In this document: positions 15,892 to 24,952 of the stretch, piece by piece
Numbering within the stretch: the stretch's first letter is position 1
How the letters are laid out: each line of letters begins with the position of its first letter
Origin: Candidatus Latescibacterota bacterium
GTDB lineage: Bacteria > Latescibacterota > UBA2968 > UBA8231
Assembly: GCA_022826515.1 (NCBI GenBank)
Contig: JAJDUT010000046.1
Span: 12,682 to 76,681 of the forward strand
Direction of reading: 5' to 3'
DNA length: 64,000 nucleotides
Made by a program: the position numbers and the translations under genes
The notes under the pieces: generated by a model
Seen by the model: only the letters and a program-made list of their open reading frames with translations
The model's database searches: none
What the model was told of the DNA's origin: nothing

Positions 15892-18180
15892 TTGTGCCTG
15901 TTCGTCTTGGCCACTGGGGAGGCGCAGGCGCTAGTGTTCTGGGATGAGAGCGATCATATAAGAACCGAGGATGAAGGGGCGGTCACGCTGGAAGTCCAGC
16001 ACACCGAGAGTGGGAATCTGCCCTCGGCCCTAGTCGTCAACTTCACTATGACCGGCACGGCAACCCCGGGGACCGATTACACCATCACCGGGACGACCGG
16101 GGTGACGGTGACGACCAACTACAGTGCCGGGACCGGGACGATCACGCTGTCGGCGGGGACGCCGCGGTTTACCTCTGTCAATATAACCTTGACGCTCGTC
16201 AACGACTCGGTCGTAGATAACGGCGAGACGATCATCCTGACCATCCCGAACACCGGCGGGAACACCGTCAGAACCCTTACCATCACGTTGTTCGACCCCC
16301 AACTCGGCGATCCCACCTTTTCGATCACAGGCATCCCCCGGGTAGGCGAGACCCTAACGGTAACTCAGGACACGCCCGATCCCGACGGCAACGGCTCCGT
16401 GAGCAGCTACCAATGGGCTTATCGATCCAACCTCCGAATTATCGTCGGCGCGACCTCGAATAGCGTCACCGTCCGGGCGGAGGATGTGGGCCGGTATTAC
16501 GTCGCGACTTTGCTTTACACCGACGCCAAGGGCTATACTGCACGGATAAGCTCGTCCCCGATCGGTCCGATCGTGGCGGCTACGACTCCGTTGGTCGGTT
16601 TCGCGGCGGGCACCGCCAGCACCGCCGAGGGCGCGGGGACGCACCCAGTGGCGGTCAGCCTCAGCCCGGCCCCGCAGGCGAGTCTCACTATCAACTACAC
16701 GGTGGGCGGCACCGCCACGGGCGCCGACTACGCGGCGTTGTCCGGTGCGGTAACGGTGGCCGCCAACGCCACCAGCGCCACCATCCCAATAGCCATCACC
16801 GACGACAGCACGGCCGAGCCCGACGAGACCATCGTGCTGACGCTCTCCTCCTCGGCGAACTACCTCATCCCCCAGCCGCACTATCAAGTAACCCAGACGA
16901 GCACATACCGGCTCACCATCCAGAACGACGACGACGGCGCACCGCCCCCGCCCCCGCCGCCGGAGTCAACGACGACGACATCCGCCGACCCCGATCCAGC
17001 ACCGCCGACCCCACCGCCGGAGCCGTTCTGGATATCGCTCGACGACGCGGGTGTCGTCGAAGTCAGACTCGACCCTGCCCGTGTCGTCGAAGGCGGCTTG
17101 CTCCGCTTTGTCCTACGGCTGAAGGAGCCGCTGGACGAGCCGTTCAGCGCGGAGTGGGCCACCATCCCCTCGGGCACGGCAACCGCCGGCCAAGATTACT
17201 ACGCCGACCGCAGCACGGTGCAGATCCCGGCCGGAGCCACCACCGACACCATCGTCGTGCGCACCCGGCGAGACCGGATCGTCGAAGACGATGAGGAATT
17301 CCGGGTGCGGCTGTTGGACATCGACAAGGACGTCGTAGCCGTCGGCAGAATTCTCGACGACCCGCCCCCACCGGAGCCGGAAACACCCGAATCCGAACCC
17401 GAACCCGAACCCGAACCGGTCCTACCCAGCCTGACGCTGACCGACGCCACCAGCACCGAGGGCGACTTTCTCCGCTTTGTCGTGCGAGTGGAGCCGGCCC
17501 CGACGGCCCCGTTCACCGTGAAATACGCCACCGCGTCTAGGACGGCCCGAGCCGGCGCAGACTACGAGGCGGCGTCTGGCACGCTGGACTTTGACGCCGG
17601 TCAAAGCACGGCCCCGTTCACCGTCTGGATCCACCGCGACGAGCAAGACGAGCCGGATGAGACCTTCGGGGTGAAAATCATTCATCCGGCCACCGGCACC
17701 CTCCTCGCCGAGGCAACGGGTACGATCACAGACGACGACGCGACCCCACCAGAGGCCGATTCCGACGATGACGGCGAGACAGCCCTTGCGTTCGCCGAGC
17801 CGGTCGAAGACCAAGCGTACACCGCTGGCACGGCGATTACCGCGCGGGTCCTGCCGGAAGCTACCGGCGGTCAAGGCGCGGTAACATACCGCGTCTTCGG
17901 CTTGCCGGCGGGCCTATCATTTGACGCGGCCACGCGGACGATTTCGGGCACACCCGAAGCGGCCACCGATGGGGCCGTTGAGGTGGCCTACACGGCGGCG
18001 GACAGCACCGGAGCCGCCACCGCGTTGGTCTTCTCCATCACGGTCAACCCGCCGCTGAGCTTCGGCGACTTGTTCGACTCATTTGGTGGCGGATCACAAG
18101 GTGGGTGGCGGGGTCGCTGGCCAAGGCTACGGCTACCGGCCCCATCCGCGACGACGACCAACCGTAAGGCGCATCCGTAG
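15892..18180 (+). CDS. Secreted Calx-beta repeat surface protein
   Basis: This is a 762-residue extracellular protein. Four Calx-beta domains (about residues 10-135, 230-345, 385-495 and 520-640) carry the hallmark GTAxxGxDY and DxxxExDExxxL motifs, which bind calcium. An Ig-like YQWAY domain lies at about 140-225 and a putative-Ig (He_PIG) domain at about 660-745. Proline-rich linkers separate them. A signal-like hydrophobic segment precedes EAQA-LVFWD, but no ATG fits: I use a TTG, and the frame stays open upstream with ARR- and LRLIAVLCLFVLA-like residues. The stop TAG is supplied by a palindromic repeat, and the last 30 residues differ from the paralogue at 37430. Role: adhesion or matrix (inference). 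Confidence 0.7.
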   Translation: MCLFVLATGEAQALVFWDESDHIRTEDEGAVTLEVQHTESGNLPSALVVNFTMTGTATPGTDYTITGTTGVTVTTNYSAGTGTITLSAGTPRFTSVNITLTLVNDSVVDNGETIILTIPNTGGNTVRTLTITLFDPQLGDPTFSITGIPRVGETLTVTQDTPDPDGNGSVSSYQWAYRSNLRIIVGATSNSVTVRAEDVGRYYVATLLYTDAKGYTARISSSPIGPIVAATTPLVGFAAGTASTAEGAGTHPVAVSLSPAPQASLTINYTVGGTATGADYAALSGAVTVAANATSATIPIAITDDSTAEPDETIVLTLSSSANYLIPQPHYQVTQTSTYRLTIQNDDDGAPPPPPPPESTTTTSADPDPAPPTPPPEPFWISLDDAGVVEVRLDPARVVEGGLLRFVLRLKEPLDEPFSAEWATIPSGTATAGQDYYADRSTVQIPAGATTDTIVVRTRRDRIVEDDEEFRVRLLDIDKDVVAVGRILDDPPPPEPETPESEPEPEPEPVLPSLTLTDATSTEGDFLRFVVRVEPAPTAPFTVKYATASRTARAGADYEAASGTLDFDAGQSTAPFTVWIHRDEQDEPDETFGVKIIHPATGTLLAEATGTITDDDATPPEADSDDDGETALAFAEPVEDQAYTAGTAITARVLPEATGGQGAVTYRVFGLPAGLSFDAATRTISGTPEAATDGAVEVAYTAADSTGAATALVFSITVNPPLSFGDLFDSFGGGSQGGWRGRWPRLRLPAPSATTTNRKAHP

Positions 18181-18204
18181 GGGCGACCGATCGGTCGCCC
18201 CTAC
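18177..18204. repeat. 28-bp palindrome between convergent genes
   Basis: This is a perfect palindrome with arms GTAGGGGCG and CGCCCCTAC and centre ACCGATCGGT. The TAG at 18178-18180 stops the plus-strand Calx-beta gene. The TAG read on the minus strand at 18203-18201 stops the sulfatase gene. As a strong hairpin on either transcript it could serve as a bidirectional termination or mRNA-protecting element. Confidence 0.85.
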
Positions 18205-19694
18205 AGATCAAACGAACGGGGTACTGCTTTCCCCCCTGCCCCGTGTAAAAACGCGTCGTCTGGCCGCGGCCAGCGCATTGCGTACTGTCGGCTGCGCTGG
18301 CGGCGGTAGCCCGCATTGTAGTACGTGCTCGCGGCCAGCCAGCGCAACAGACGAGTTGTAAGCTCGTTTTGCAGTTCCCGATGCTCGGGTCGGCCCCAGA
18401 GATTCCACAACTCGTGCGGGTCCTGCTCCAAGTCGTATAGCTCGCCCTGATCTTGGCCGATGTAATAGACCATCTTGTGCCGCTGGCCGCGCATCATCAC
18501 CTGATAGTTGTCCTCGCAGAACACCCATTCGCGCGGCGCACAATCCGCGGCTCCCTCCAAGTACGGCCGCAGCGAACGCCCCTCCAAGTAACTAGGCACC
18601 TCCACACCCGCCGCTTCTAGAATCGTCGGTCCTAAATCCATCAGCGAAACCAAGTCGCCGGTCTCGCGGCCCTGTTGCGTCCGCCGACTGTCGCGCACAA
18701 TCAGCGGCACGTGTACTATCGGATCGTACATCAGCCACTTGTATGCCAGCCCGTGATCGCCCAACAGCTCGCCGTGATCCGAGCAGAAGAGGAGCAGACT
18801 GTTGTCCAAAAAACCCCGCGCCTGCAGCGCGTCGAGGACCTCGCCCAACTTCTCATCGACCGTGGTAATTTTAGCGTAGTAATGCCGCCGCATGTGGGCG
18901 ATATCCTCTTCGCTGGGCGAGTACATGTCGATGACCGACTCGTGATGGGTCGTCGCATGAACCTTTTTGTGCGCCTCATGCTGGGGCGGTTTGTCCGCTA
19001 ACTCGCCCTCGCGCAACACACGCGGGGGCATGGGACGCCCTGCGTACTGCTCTAGATGCCTCGGCAGCGGATCCCACGGCTCGTGCGGGCCGGTAAAGCC
19101 TACCTGTAAGAAGAACGGAGACCGGCCCTCGTAATCGCGGATCCAAGCGAGGGCCGAGTCGCCGATAAAGACATCCGAGTGAAAGCGCTCCTCCAAGTGC
19201 CAAGGGACGCCTTGGTACTTCTGTAGCCAATCGGGGTCGGTCTTGTTGCGGTCGTTGGGCCGCTCCAAGCCGTGGATCCGCAGATAGCGGCCCCAATCGT
19301 CGTCGGCCGCACCCCAGTCGCGGTACCTGCTGGTGGGATTCTCTACCACGACCCGCTCGTGAAACCCCCCAGCGACATCGCGTGGGGCAAAGTGCATCTT
19401 GCCGATGTTGACGCAGTGATAACCCGCGTCGTTGAGGTCTTGCACCCAATTGCGGTGACTGGCCCAATGGTCAAAGCTGTACACGCCGGTATTGTGTGGG
19501 TACATACCCGTGAAGATCGCCGCCCGCGAGGCAATGCAGGTCGCTCCCGGGCAAAAGGCATTGCGGAAGGAAAGTCCCTCCGCAGCCAAGCGGTCCATCG
19601 CCGGCGTAATCGCATAGTCGTAACCCCAAGCGCCGATTGTGTCAAAGCGCTGTTGGTCGGTCATAATGAGAATGATATTAGGTCGATCAGACAT
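18201..19694 (-). CDS. Type I sulfatase
   Basis: This is a 497-residue arylsulfatase-family hydrolase that removes sulfate esters, probably from glycans. DRPNIILIMTDQQR supplies the metal-binding Asp pair. The formylglycine motif is C53-I-A-S-R57 in GATCIASRAAIFTG, matured from Cys by a separate enzyme. GYHCVNIGKMHFAP and LLFCSDHGELLGDHG give further active-site residues. The start is set by an AGGAGG six bases upstream; an earlier in-frame ATG contains that site. There is no clear signal peptide, so location is uncertain. It lies beside polysaccharide-degradation genes. The stop codon lies in a palindromic repeat. Confidence 0.9.
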   Translation of the reverse strand: MSDRPNIILIMTDQQRFDTIGAWGYDYAITPAMDRLAAEGLSFRNAFCPGATCIASRAAIFTGMYPHNTGVYSFDHWASHRNWVQDLNDAGYHCVNIGKMHFAPRDVAGGFHERVVVENPTSRYRDWGAADDDWGRYLRIHGLERPNDRNKTDPDWLQKYQGVPWHLEERFHSDVFIGDSALAWIRDYEGRSPFFLQVGFTGPHEPWDPLPRHLEQYAGRPMPPRVLREGELADKPPQHEAHKKVHATTHHESVIDMYSPSEEDIAHMRRHYYAKITTVDEKLGEVLDALQARGFLDNSLLLFCSDHGELLGDHGLAYKWLMYDPIVHVPLIVRDSRRTQQGRETGDLVSLMDLGPTILEAAGVEVPSYLEGRSLRPYLEGAADCAPREWVFCEDNYQVMMRGQRHKMVYYIGQDQGELYDLEQDPHELWNLWGRPEHRELQNELTTRLLRWLAASTYYNAGYRRQRSRQYAMRWPRPDDAFLHGAGGKAVPRSFDL

Positions 19695-19702
19695 TCGGTA
19701 CC

Positions 19703-19791
19703 TCCTATTCAATTACGAATTACGAATTAGGAATTACGAATTAGGGCTGGGGTCGGAAATTCCTAATTCCTAATTCTCAATTCCTAATTCC
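19703..19791. repeat. AT-rich inverted and tandem repeat
   Basis: Tandem AATTACG and AATTAGG units on the left face AATTCCT units on the right of a short GC-rich spacer (ctggggtcgg). The halves are imperfectly complementary and could form a long hairpin between the sulfatase and the next gene. The right half overlaps the last codons of the upstream gene at 19770. Confidence 0.5.
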
Positions 19792-22292
19792 GCAAGCGCC
19801 CCCAGTAGCGACGGCACGCCAAAGAACACCAAGCTCAACGCGGTCGGGTGCATGGCCACCGCGCCCCGGTAATCCGGGCGGTCGCTCCAGTCCTGTTGGT
19901 CAATCAACTCGGCCAGCACTGCGCGTCCCACCTCCAGATAGCTCCGCTCCCCGGTCAACCGCCAAGCGTACGCCAGCGAGCCGCAGAGCACGCCGTGGTA
20001 GCTTTGGGCGCGGGCAAAGTCGGCGTCGAAAACGCCCTTGCCGCCGCAAAACCAATCGACGGCCCGCACGAAAACCTCGGCCACATCCGCGCGCCCGGTC
20101 ATCCTGTGCAGCAGTTCCAGTCCAACCATCAAATAATGAGTCTGATAGCCCTTTTGCTCCTCGTAGGGCAACACCCGCTTTAATGCAGTAAAGCTCCCGC
20201 GCAGCGCGAGGAATTCTTCGTCGCTAAACGGGTCCGCCGTCCCCATTTCCACCGCCAGAGTGGTGCCCTCGGTGGCCATGCCGTACGGCCCTTGATCGGG
20301 CAGCTTGCTCTCAGTAGATACCTGAAAGCGCTTGTGCCAGCTACCGTCCTCGTTTTGGCCGCGAGCCACCGCGTCGTACACCTCTTCGGCGCGGCGCATA
20401 AAGCGATCCTCTCCGGTCAGCTCGTACAGGTAGAGCAAGCCCCGCAGCGCGTTGGCGATGGAGCGCAAGCTGAAGCTGTAGCGCGGGTCTTCGCTCCAGC
20501 GGTAGCGCAGAAAAAATTCCCCGGCTTCGTGCAAGACCTCCCGCGCCCGCTCGTCGCCGCTCAAGTAGTAGTAATCCACCCAATTGTCGATGAAGGTGTG
20601 CGAAGCGCACGGCTCGTCGCCAAAGTGGTCCATGCTGTGGCGGAAACAACCGCCGACCATGTAGGGCCGCAACGGATGATAGTGGCAGGTATCTACGTCC
20701 AGCGAGTGCCGGGTCATGGCCTCGCCGAGCGCGTAGTAGCGCCCCTCGCCCGTGCGCAAGTACTGCAACCACACGGCGTGGCGCGGGTCCCATTCGCTGT
20801 TGCACCAACCCCAGCGGCCCTTGAAGCGCCAGCCGCCCGCGCTCTCTTCCCACGTGGCCATCACGTCGCCCCAATCGAAAAACCCCTTCCAGCGATAGCG
20901 CTCGATGTGCCCTTCCATCCAAGCGACAAAGCCCGTCAACATGCGGTCGGAGCGCGGGAATTCCGCACCGGTTGCCAAGCCGCCGACCGCCCCGCTCTGC
21001 ACCACCCAATCCGGCGCGACGCTCACCTGTGGCGGCTGCAAAAGACCCTGCAACCGCTCGCCGCTGGCGGACCCGGCACGAAAAAAATCGACGAAAAACT
21101 CGCTGCTCTTGGCCGTGCCCATGCCGTCGGCATAGACCCCTTCGCCCTCGTGCCAAGCCACCTCCTCGGCGTAGCGTTTGCAACTGAGCCGCCGGCCCTC
21201 TGGGTCGCGCCAAAAAAAGACGTCAATGCCGTGCGCACCTAGGCCGAGGGCCTTGGGATACTCCTCGGCCATGTAGCGCAGCGCGACGCCAACGCCGACG
21301 CGACCGTTCTCAGCGCAAATCCAGCCAGCAGCGCGCTCTCCCTCGGCCCGCGCGGCGCACTCAACGCCCTCGTACTCCTCCCAATAGAAGTGATTGTCCG
21401 ACCGCTGCGAGAGCAATGCGTAGCGCTCGGGGACCCAAGCCCCTTCCATGACCCGCCCCGCCCCGACGCGCCAAGTCCCGCTGCCTTCGGGCAAGATTGG
21501 GACGCGCAAGCCCAACTCCTCCACCTCAGTCTCGCGCGGATTGCAGGTGACGATCACCGTGTGCACCACCCGCACCTGCGCCTTGCCGGCATAGGCATAG
21601 ATCCGCGTCGCAAAACGCAGCGGGCGATAACCGGCGTAGTGGTGCATGGGCGCGGTTGATTCGTAGGCCCCTCGGCAGCAAATCACCGCCCGCAAGGGAC
21701 CGGCCTCTTCGATCTCAACGGCGTATTCCTCCACGCCCTCTGACGCCAGACACGTGCCCCCCATTCCGTAGATGCGCCGCTGCGTTCCTCCGACAAACTC
21801 CGACTCGGAAATCTTGGCCCAAGCATCGCCGCCGCCCCGAGGTGCAACTTCCACCTCGGAGACAAACGCCCCCTCGGCTCGCTCCCCTAGCTCTACCCCG
21901 TCAAAAAGCGAGAATGCCTTTTTGCCAACGCCAAAGCGCAGGGGTCCAGTACACACCTCAAAGCGGTCTTCTCGCTCGACGATTTCTACGCCTTGGACGC
22001 CTGCTACGGCTTTTTGGTCCATGTATCTCAAGGTGTACACGGCCTCTTGCCTCGCTTCCACATCGGCCTGAAAATCCACCAAGACCCACTTCGCGCTGCC
22101 GTCCGGCCAGCGGCACAACACCCGTAGCTGTCCCGGGATCTCTCGGCCCTGTGCGTCCTGCAGAGACAGGTTTTCCACGCCTACTACGGCACCTTGGGGC
22201 AGGGGAACGCCCCTCGTCAGGGGGTAATTCTGACGGGTAATGCCCGCGGTCTCTACTACTTTTAAGGCAATGCCTTCATCGGGTATGCTCAC
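19770..22292 (-). CDS. PL26/YetA-like (PcRGLX-type) polysaccharide lyase-like protein
   Basis: This is an 840-residue protein. The first 150 or so residues form a RIFT-barrel-like domain (GITRQNYPLTRGVPLPQGAV, then LRVLCRWPDGSAKWVLVDFQ). A beta-rich middle runs to about 420, and from about 480 to the end there is an (alpha/alpha)6 toroid with HSMDHFG, CASHTFIDNW and LRSIANALRGLLYLY. This order matches the YetA / exo-rhamnogalacturonan lyase group. The assignment rests on remembered layout, so the substrate is uncertain. A GTG start eight bases after AAAGGAG is preferred over an upstream ATG. The neighbours are a sulfatase and a GH88-like hydrolase. Confidence 0.65.
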   Translation of the reverse strand: MSIPDEGIALKVVETAGITRQNYPLTRGVPLPQGAVVGVENLSLQDAQGREIPGQLRVLCRWPDGSAKWVLVDFQADVEARQEAVYTLRYMDQKAVAGVQGVEIVEREDRFEVCTGPLRFGVGKKAFSLFDGVELGERAEGAFVSEVEVAPRGGGDAWAKISESEFVGGTQRRIYGMGGTCLASEGVEEYAVEIEEAGPLRAVICCRGAYESTAPMHHYAGYRPLRFATRIYAYAGKAQVRVVHTVIVTCNPRETEVEELGLRVPILPEGSGTWRVGAGRVMEGAWVPERYALLSQRSDNHFYWEEYEGVECAARAEGERAAGWICAENGRVGVGVALRYMAEEYPKALGLGAHGIDVFFWRDPEGRRLSCKRYAEEVAWHEGEGVYADGMGTAKSSEFFVDFFRAGSASGERLQGLLQPPQVSVAPDWVVQSGAVGGLATGAEFPRSDRMLTGFVAWMEGHIERYRWKGFFDWGDVMATWEESAGGWRFKGRWGWCNSEWDPRHAVWLQYLRTGEGRYYALGEAMTRHSLDVDTCHYHPLRPYMVGGCFRHSMDHFGDEPCASHTFIDNWVDYYYLSGDERAREVLHEAGEFFLRYRWSEDPRYSFSLRSIANALRGLLYLYELTGEDRFMRRAEEVYDAVARGQNEDGSWHKRFQVSTESKLPDQGPYGMATEGTTLAVEMGTADPFSDEEFLALRGSFTALKRVLPYEEQKGYQTHYLMVGLELLHRMTGRADVAEVFVRAVDWFCGGKGVFDADFARAQSYHGVLCGSLAYAWRLTGERSYLEVGRAVLAELIDQQDWSDRPDYRGAVAMHPTALSLVFFGVPSLLGALAELGIEN

Positions 22293-22421
22293 GTGCCTTC
22301 TCCTTTGGTCTCGTCTGTAAGGCGAGGAAAATAAGCAAGCGACCAACGCCCCACCAACCCGCATTGACCCACCCCCACGCCCCTCCTATCTTCTCGCTGC
22401 CCAAACCAAAGGAACCATCCC

Positions 22422-23795
22422 GTGAAACCAGACCAAGACCTGAACGCCCAACAGCTCCTGCCGTCAATCCAGCGCTTTTTAGCCCTTACCGACACCAAGA
22501 TCCTCGATCTCGACAGTACCTGGGACCCGGATCGCGGCACCCCAGTCTTCACCCAGCAGGGCCGCTACACCACCCGAGGCTGGACCGAGTGGACCCAGGG
22601 CTTCCAATACGGCTGCGCCATCCTCCAGTACGACATGACCGACGACGCGCGTTTCCTCGCGCTCGGCCGCGACCGCACCATCGCGCACATGGCGCCGCAC
22701 GTCTCGCACGTCGGCGTCCACGACCACGGCTTCAACAACCTCTCTACCTATGGCAACTTGCGCCGCCTGATGCTCGAAGGCCGCATTCCGCACGATCAGC
22801 GCGAGCTGGACTTCTACGAGTTGGCCATCAAGCTGTCGGGTGCCGTGCAAGCGGCTCGCTGGACCGAGACTGCGTACGGCACGGGTTTTATCCACTCCTT
22901 CAATGGCCCGCATTCGCTCTTTTCCGACACCATGCGCTCGCTGCGCATCCTGGGGACGGCGCACCAGCTCGGCCACGCGCTGATGGGCGAAGGCGACAAG
23001 CGCATCAGCCTGCTCGGCCGCTTAATCGAACACGCCCAGACCAACGCCCGTTTCAACGTGTACTACGGCGAAGGGCGCGACGCGTTTGACACACTCGGCC
23101 GCGTAGTCCACGAATCCATCTTCAACACCCGCGACGGCCAGTACCGCTGCCCCAGCACCCAGCAGGGCTACACCCCGTTTTCGACTTGGACTCGCGGTCT
23201 GTCGTGGGTGCTTACGGGCTACGCCGAGCAGCTAGAGTATTTCGCCACACTCAGCGAGGCTGACGTCGAGCCTTTTGGCACCAAGGCCGACCTCGTGCAA
23301 ACCATGGAAAAAGCCGCCCTAGCCACCGCTGAATTCCACATCGCCAACAGCTTTGCCGACGGCGTGCCCTTCTGGGACACCGGCGCACCCGGGGTCGCCT
23401 CCTTTGGCGCAATAACCGACCAGCCCTCCGACCCATACAACGACATCGAACCGCTCGACAGTTCGGCCGCGGCTATCTGCGGTCAAGGCTATTTGCGCTT
23501 GGGCAACTACTATTTGTCCAAGGGAGACGAAGCGAAAGGGACGCGCTATCGCGCCGCAGCCTTTACCATTGCCCGCGCCCTCTTAGAGGAACCGTATCTC
23601 GCCGTCGATCCCCAACACCAAGGCATCACCCTCCACGCGATCTACCATCGCCCCAATGGCTGGGACTACGTGCCCCAAGGCCGCAAAATCCCCTGCGGCG
23701 AGGCAGCCATGTGGGGCGACTACCACACAATGGAACTGATAAGCCTGATCAAACGCGAAGCAGAAAACGCCCCTTATCCACTCTTCTTCCCATAG
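22422..23795 (+). CDS. GH88-like unsaturated glucuronyl hydrolase
   Basis: This is a 457-residue (alpha/alpha)6-barrel protein resembling unsaturated glucuronyl hydrolases, which hydrate the 4,5-double bond left by polysaccharide lyases. Candidate catalytic acids are Asp101 in VGVHDHGFNN and Asp169 in HSLFSDTMRS, with spacing close to that of characterised members. TWTRGLSWVLTGYAEQ and PFWDTGAPG followed by LDSSAAAICGQGYLRLG are typical of the family. There is no signal peptide, so it is cytoplasmic. It is followed 11 bases later by a dehydratase-like gene. Confidence 0.75.
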   Translation: MKPDQDLNAQQLLPSIQRFLALTDTKILDLDSTWDPDRGTPVFTQQGRYTTRGWTEWTQGFQYGCAILQYDMTDDARFLALGRDRTIAHMAPHVSHVGVHDHGFNNLSTYGNLRRLMLEGRIPHDQRELDFYELAIKLSGAVQAARWTETAYGTGFIHSFNGPHSLFSDTMRSLRILGTAHQLGHALMGEGDKRISLLGRLIEHAQTNARFNVYYGEGRDAFDTLGRVVHESIFNTRDGQYRCPSTQQGYTPFSTWTRGLSWVLTGYAEQLEYFATLSEADVEPFGTKADLVQTMEKAALATAEFHIANSFADGVPFWDTGAPGVASFGAITDQPSDPYNDIEPLDSSAAAICGQGYLRLGNYYLSKGDEAKGTRYRAAAFTIARALLEEPYLAVDPQHQGITLHAIYHRPNGWDYVPQGRKIPCGEAAMWGDYHTMELISLIKREAENAPYPLFFP

Positions 23796-23806
23796 CGAGA
23801 CCTACC

Positions 23807-24952
23807 GTGAAAATCACCGCCATCACCCCCATCATCGCCCGCTTCGGCAACCGCCCGCGCATCTTGGTCAAAATCGAGACCGACGAGGGCATCACCGGCT
23901 GGGGCGAGACCTACTCCATCGGCCCCGACCTAGCCGTCGGCCCGACCGTCGATTATTGCTTTGAGCTAATCAAGGGCATCGATCCTCGGCGGATCGAGTT
24001 CATCATGATGAAGCTGCACCAGCAGTTCCGCTTTCCACCGGGTGGGATCGGTCTGTCGGCCATCTCCGGCATCGACCACGCGCTGTGGGACATCTCCGGC
24101 AAGGCCGCGGGCGTCCCGGTCTATCAGCTTTTGGGCGGCCATGCCCGCGACCGGGTGCGCGTGTACCGCGGGATCGGTGGCCGCGACGGCAAAGAAGCCG
24201 CCGACCAAGCCCGGCGGCTGCACGAGGAATACGGCTTCACCGCCTTCAAAACCAGCCCCTATCAACTCGACCCAGACGCCAACCGCTGGGGCCGCGTCTG
24301 CGCCGAGGCGACCAAGTATTTTGAAGAATTGCGCGTCAACTGCCCGGACGACTGGGAGTTTGCCTTCGATCCGCACGCCAAGATCTTCGAGCCGATTCGC
24401 GCCTTGCAGCTAGCCAACGCCCTCGCACCGTACGACCCCTTTTTCTACGAAGAGCCGCTGCGCCCCGAGCACATTCCAGCGTGGACCAGCCTCAAGTCGC
24501 AAATGCAGGTGCCGTTGGCTACCGGCGAGAGCCTCTACGCCCGCTTTGAGTTCCTCGATCTAATCGCCAACCAAGGTGCCGACATCATCCAGCCCGACAT
24601 CTGCGTCTGCGGCGGCTTGCTCGAAATGCGCAAGATCAACGCCATTGCCGAAGCCCACTACATCAGCATCGCCCCGCACAACCCCATGGGGCCGTTGGCG
24701 ACTGCGGTCAACCTGCACTTCTGCGCCTCGGCACCCAACTTCAAAATTCTCGAATACCTCCTGCCGACCGAATCCGAGTGGAACGATTGGGTTGACGAAC
24801 CCTATCTGCCCAAAGACGGCTACTTAGAACTGCGACCGGATCGGTCGGGACTAGGCGTCGAGGTCAACGAAGAAGCCATCACCGACAACGAATACATTCA
24901 TTGGGAACGCTCCAGCCCGACGCGTCCCGATGGCTCGACCGGGTACATCTAA
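23807..24952 (+). CDS. Enolase-superfamily sugar-acid dehydratase-like enzyme
   Basis: This is a 381-residue mandelate racemase-group enzyme. Metal ligands are Asp188 in FAFDPHAK, Glu215 or Glu216 in FFYEEPLRPE, and Glu241 in LATGESLY; His291 in IAPHNPMGPLA is the base. It resembles galactonate dehydratase-type members. The start is a GTG shortly after the GH88 stop, with no good Shine-Dalgarno, suggesting coupling. The stop TAA overlaps the ATG of the isochorismatase-like gene (TAATG). Likely role: dehydrating a uronic-acid-derived sugar acid released by the upstream hydrolases (inference). Confidence 0.87.
   Translation: MKITAITPIIARFGNRPRILVKIETDEGITGWGETYSIGPDLAVGPTVDYCFELIKGIDPRRIEFIMMKLHQQFRFPPGGIGLSAISGIDHALWDISGKAAGVPVYQLLGGHARDRVRVYRGIGGRDGKEAADQARRLHEEYGFTAFKTSPYQLDPDANRWGRVCAEATKYFEELRVNCPDDWEFAFDPHAKIFEPIRALQLANALAPYDPFFYEEPLRPEHIPAWTSLKSQMQVPLATGESLYARFEFLDLIANQGADIIQPDICVCGGLLEMRKINAIAEAHYISIAPHNPMGPLATAVNLHFCASAPNFKILEYLLPTESEWNDWVDEPYLPKDGYLELRPDRSGLGVEVNEEAITDNEYIHWERSSPTRPDGSTGYI

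Noticed and set aside
20341..21213. 290-codon open frame within the PL26-like gene in another frame
   Set aside because: Arg/Ala/Gly-rich shadow of the real gene with no ribosome site or domain.
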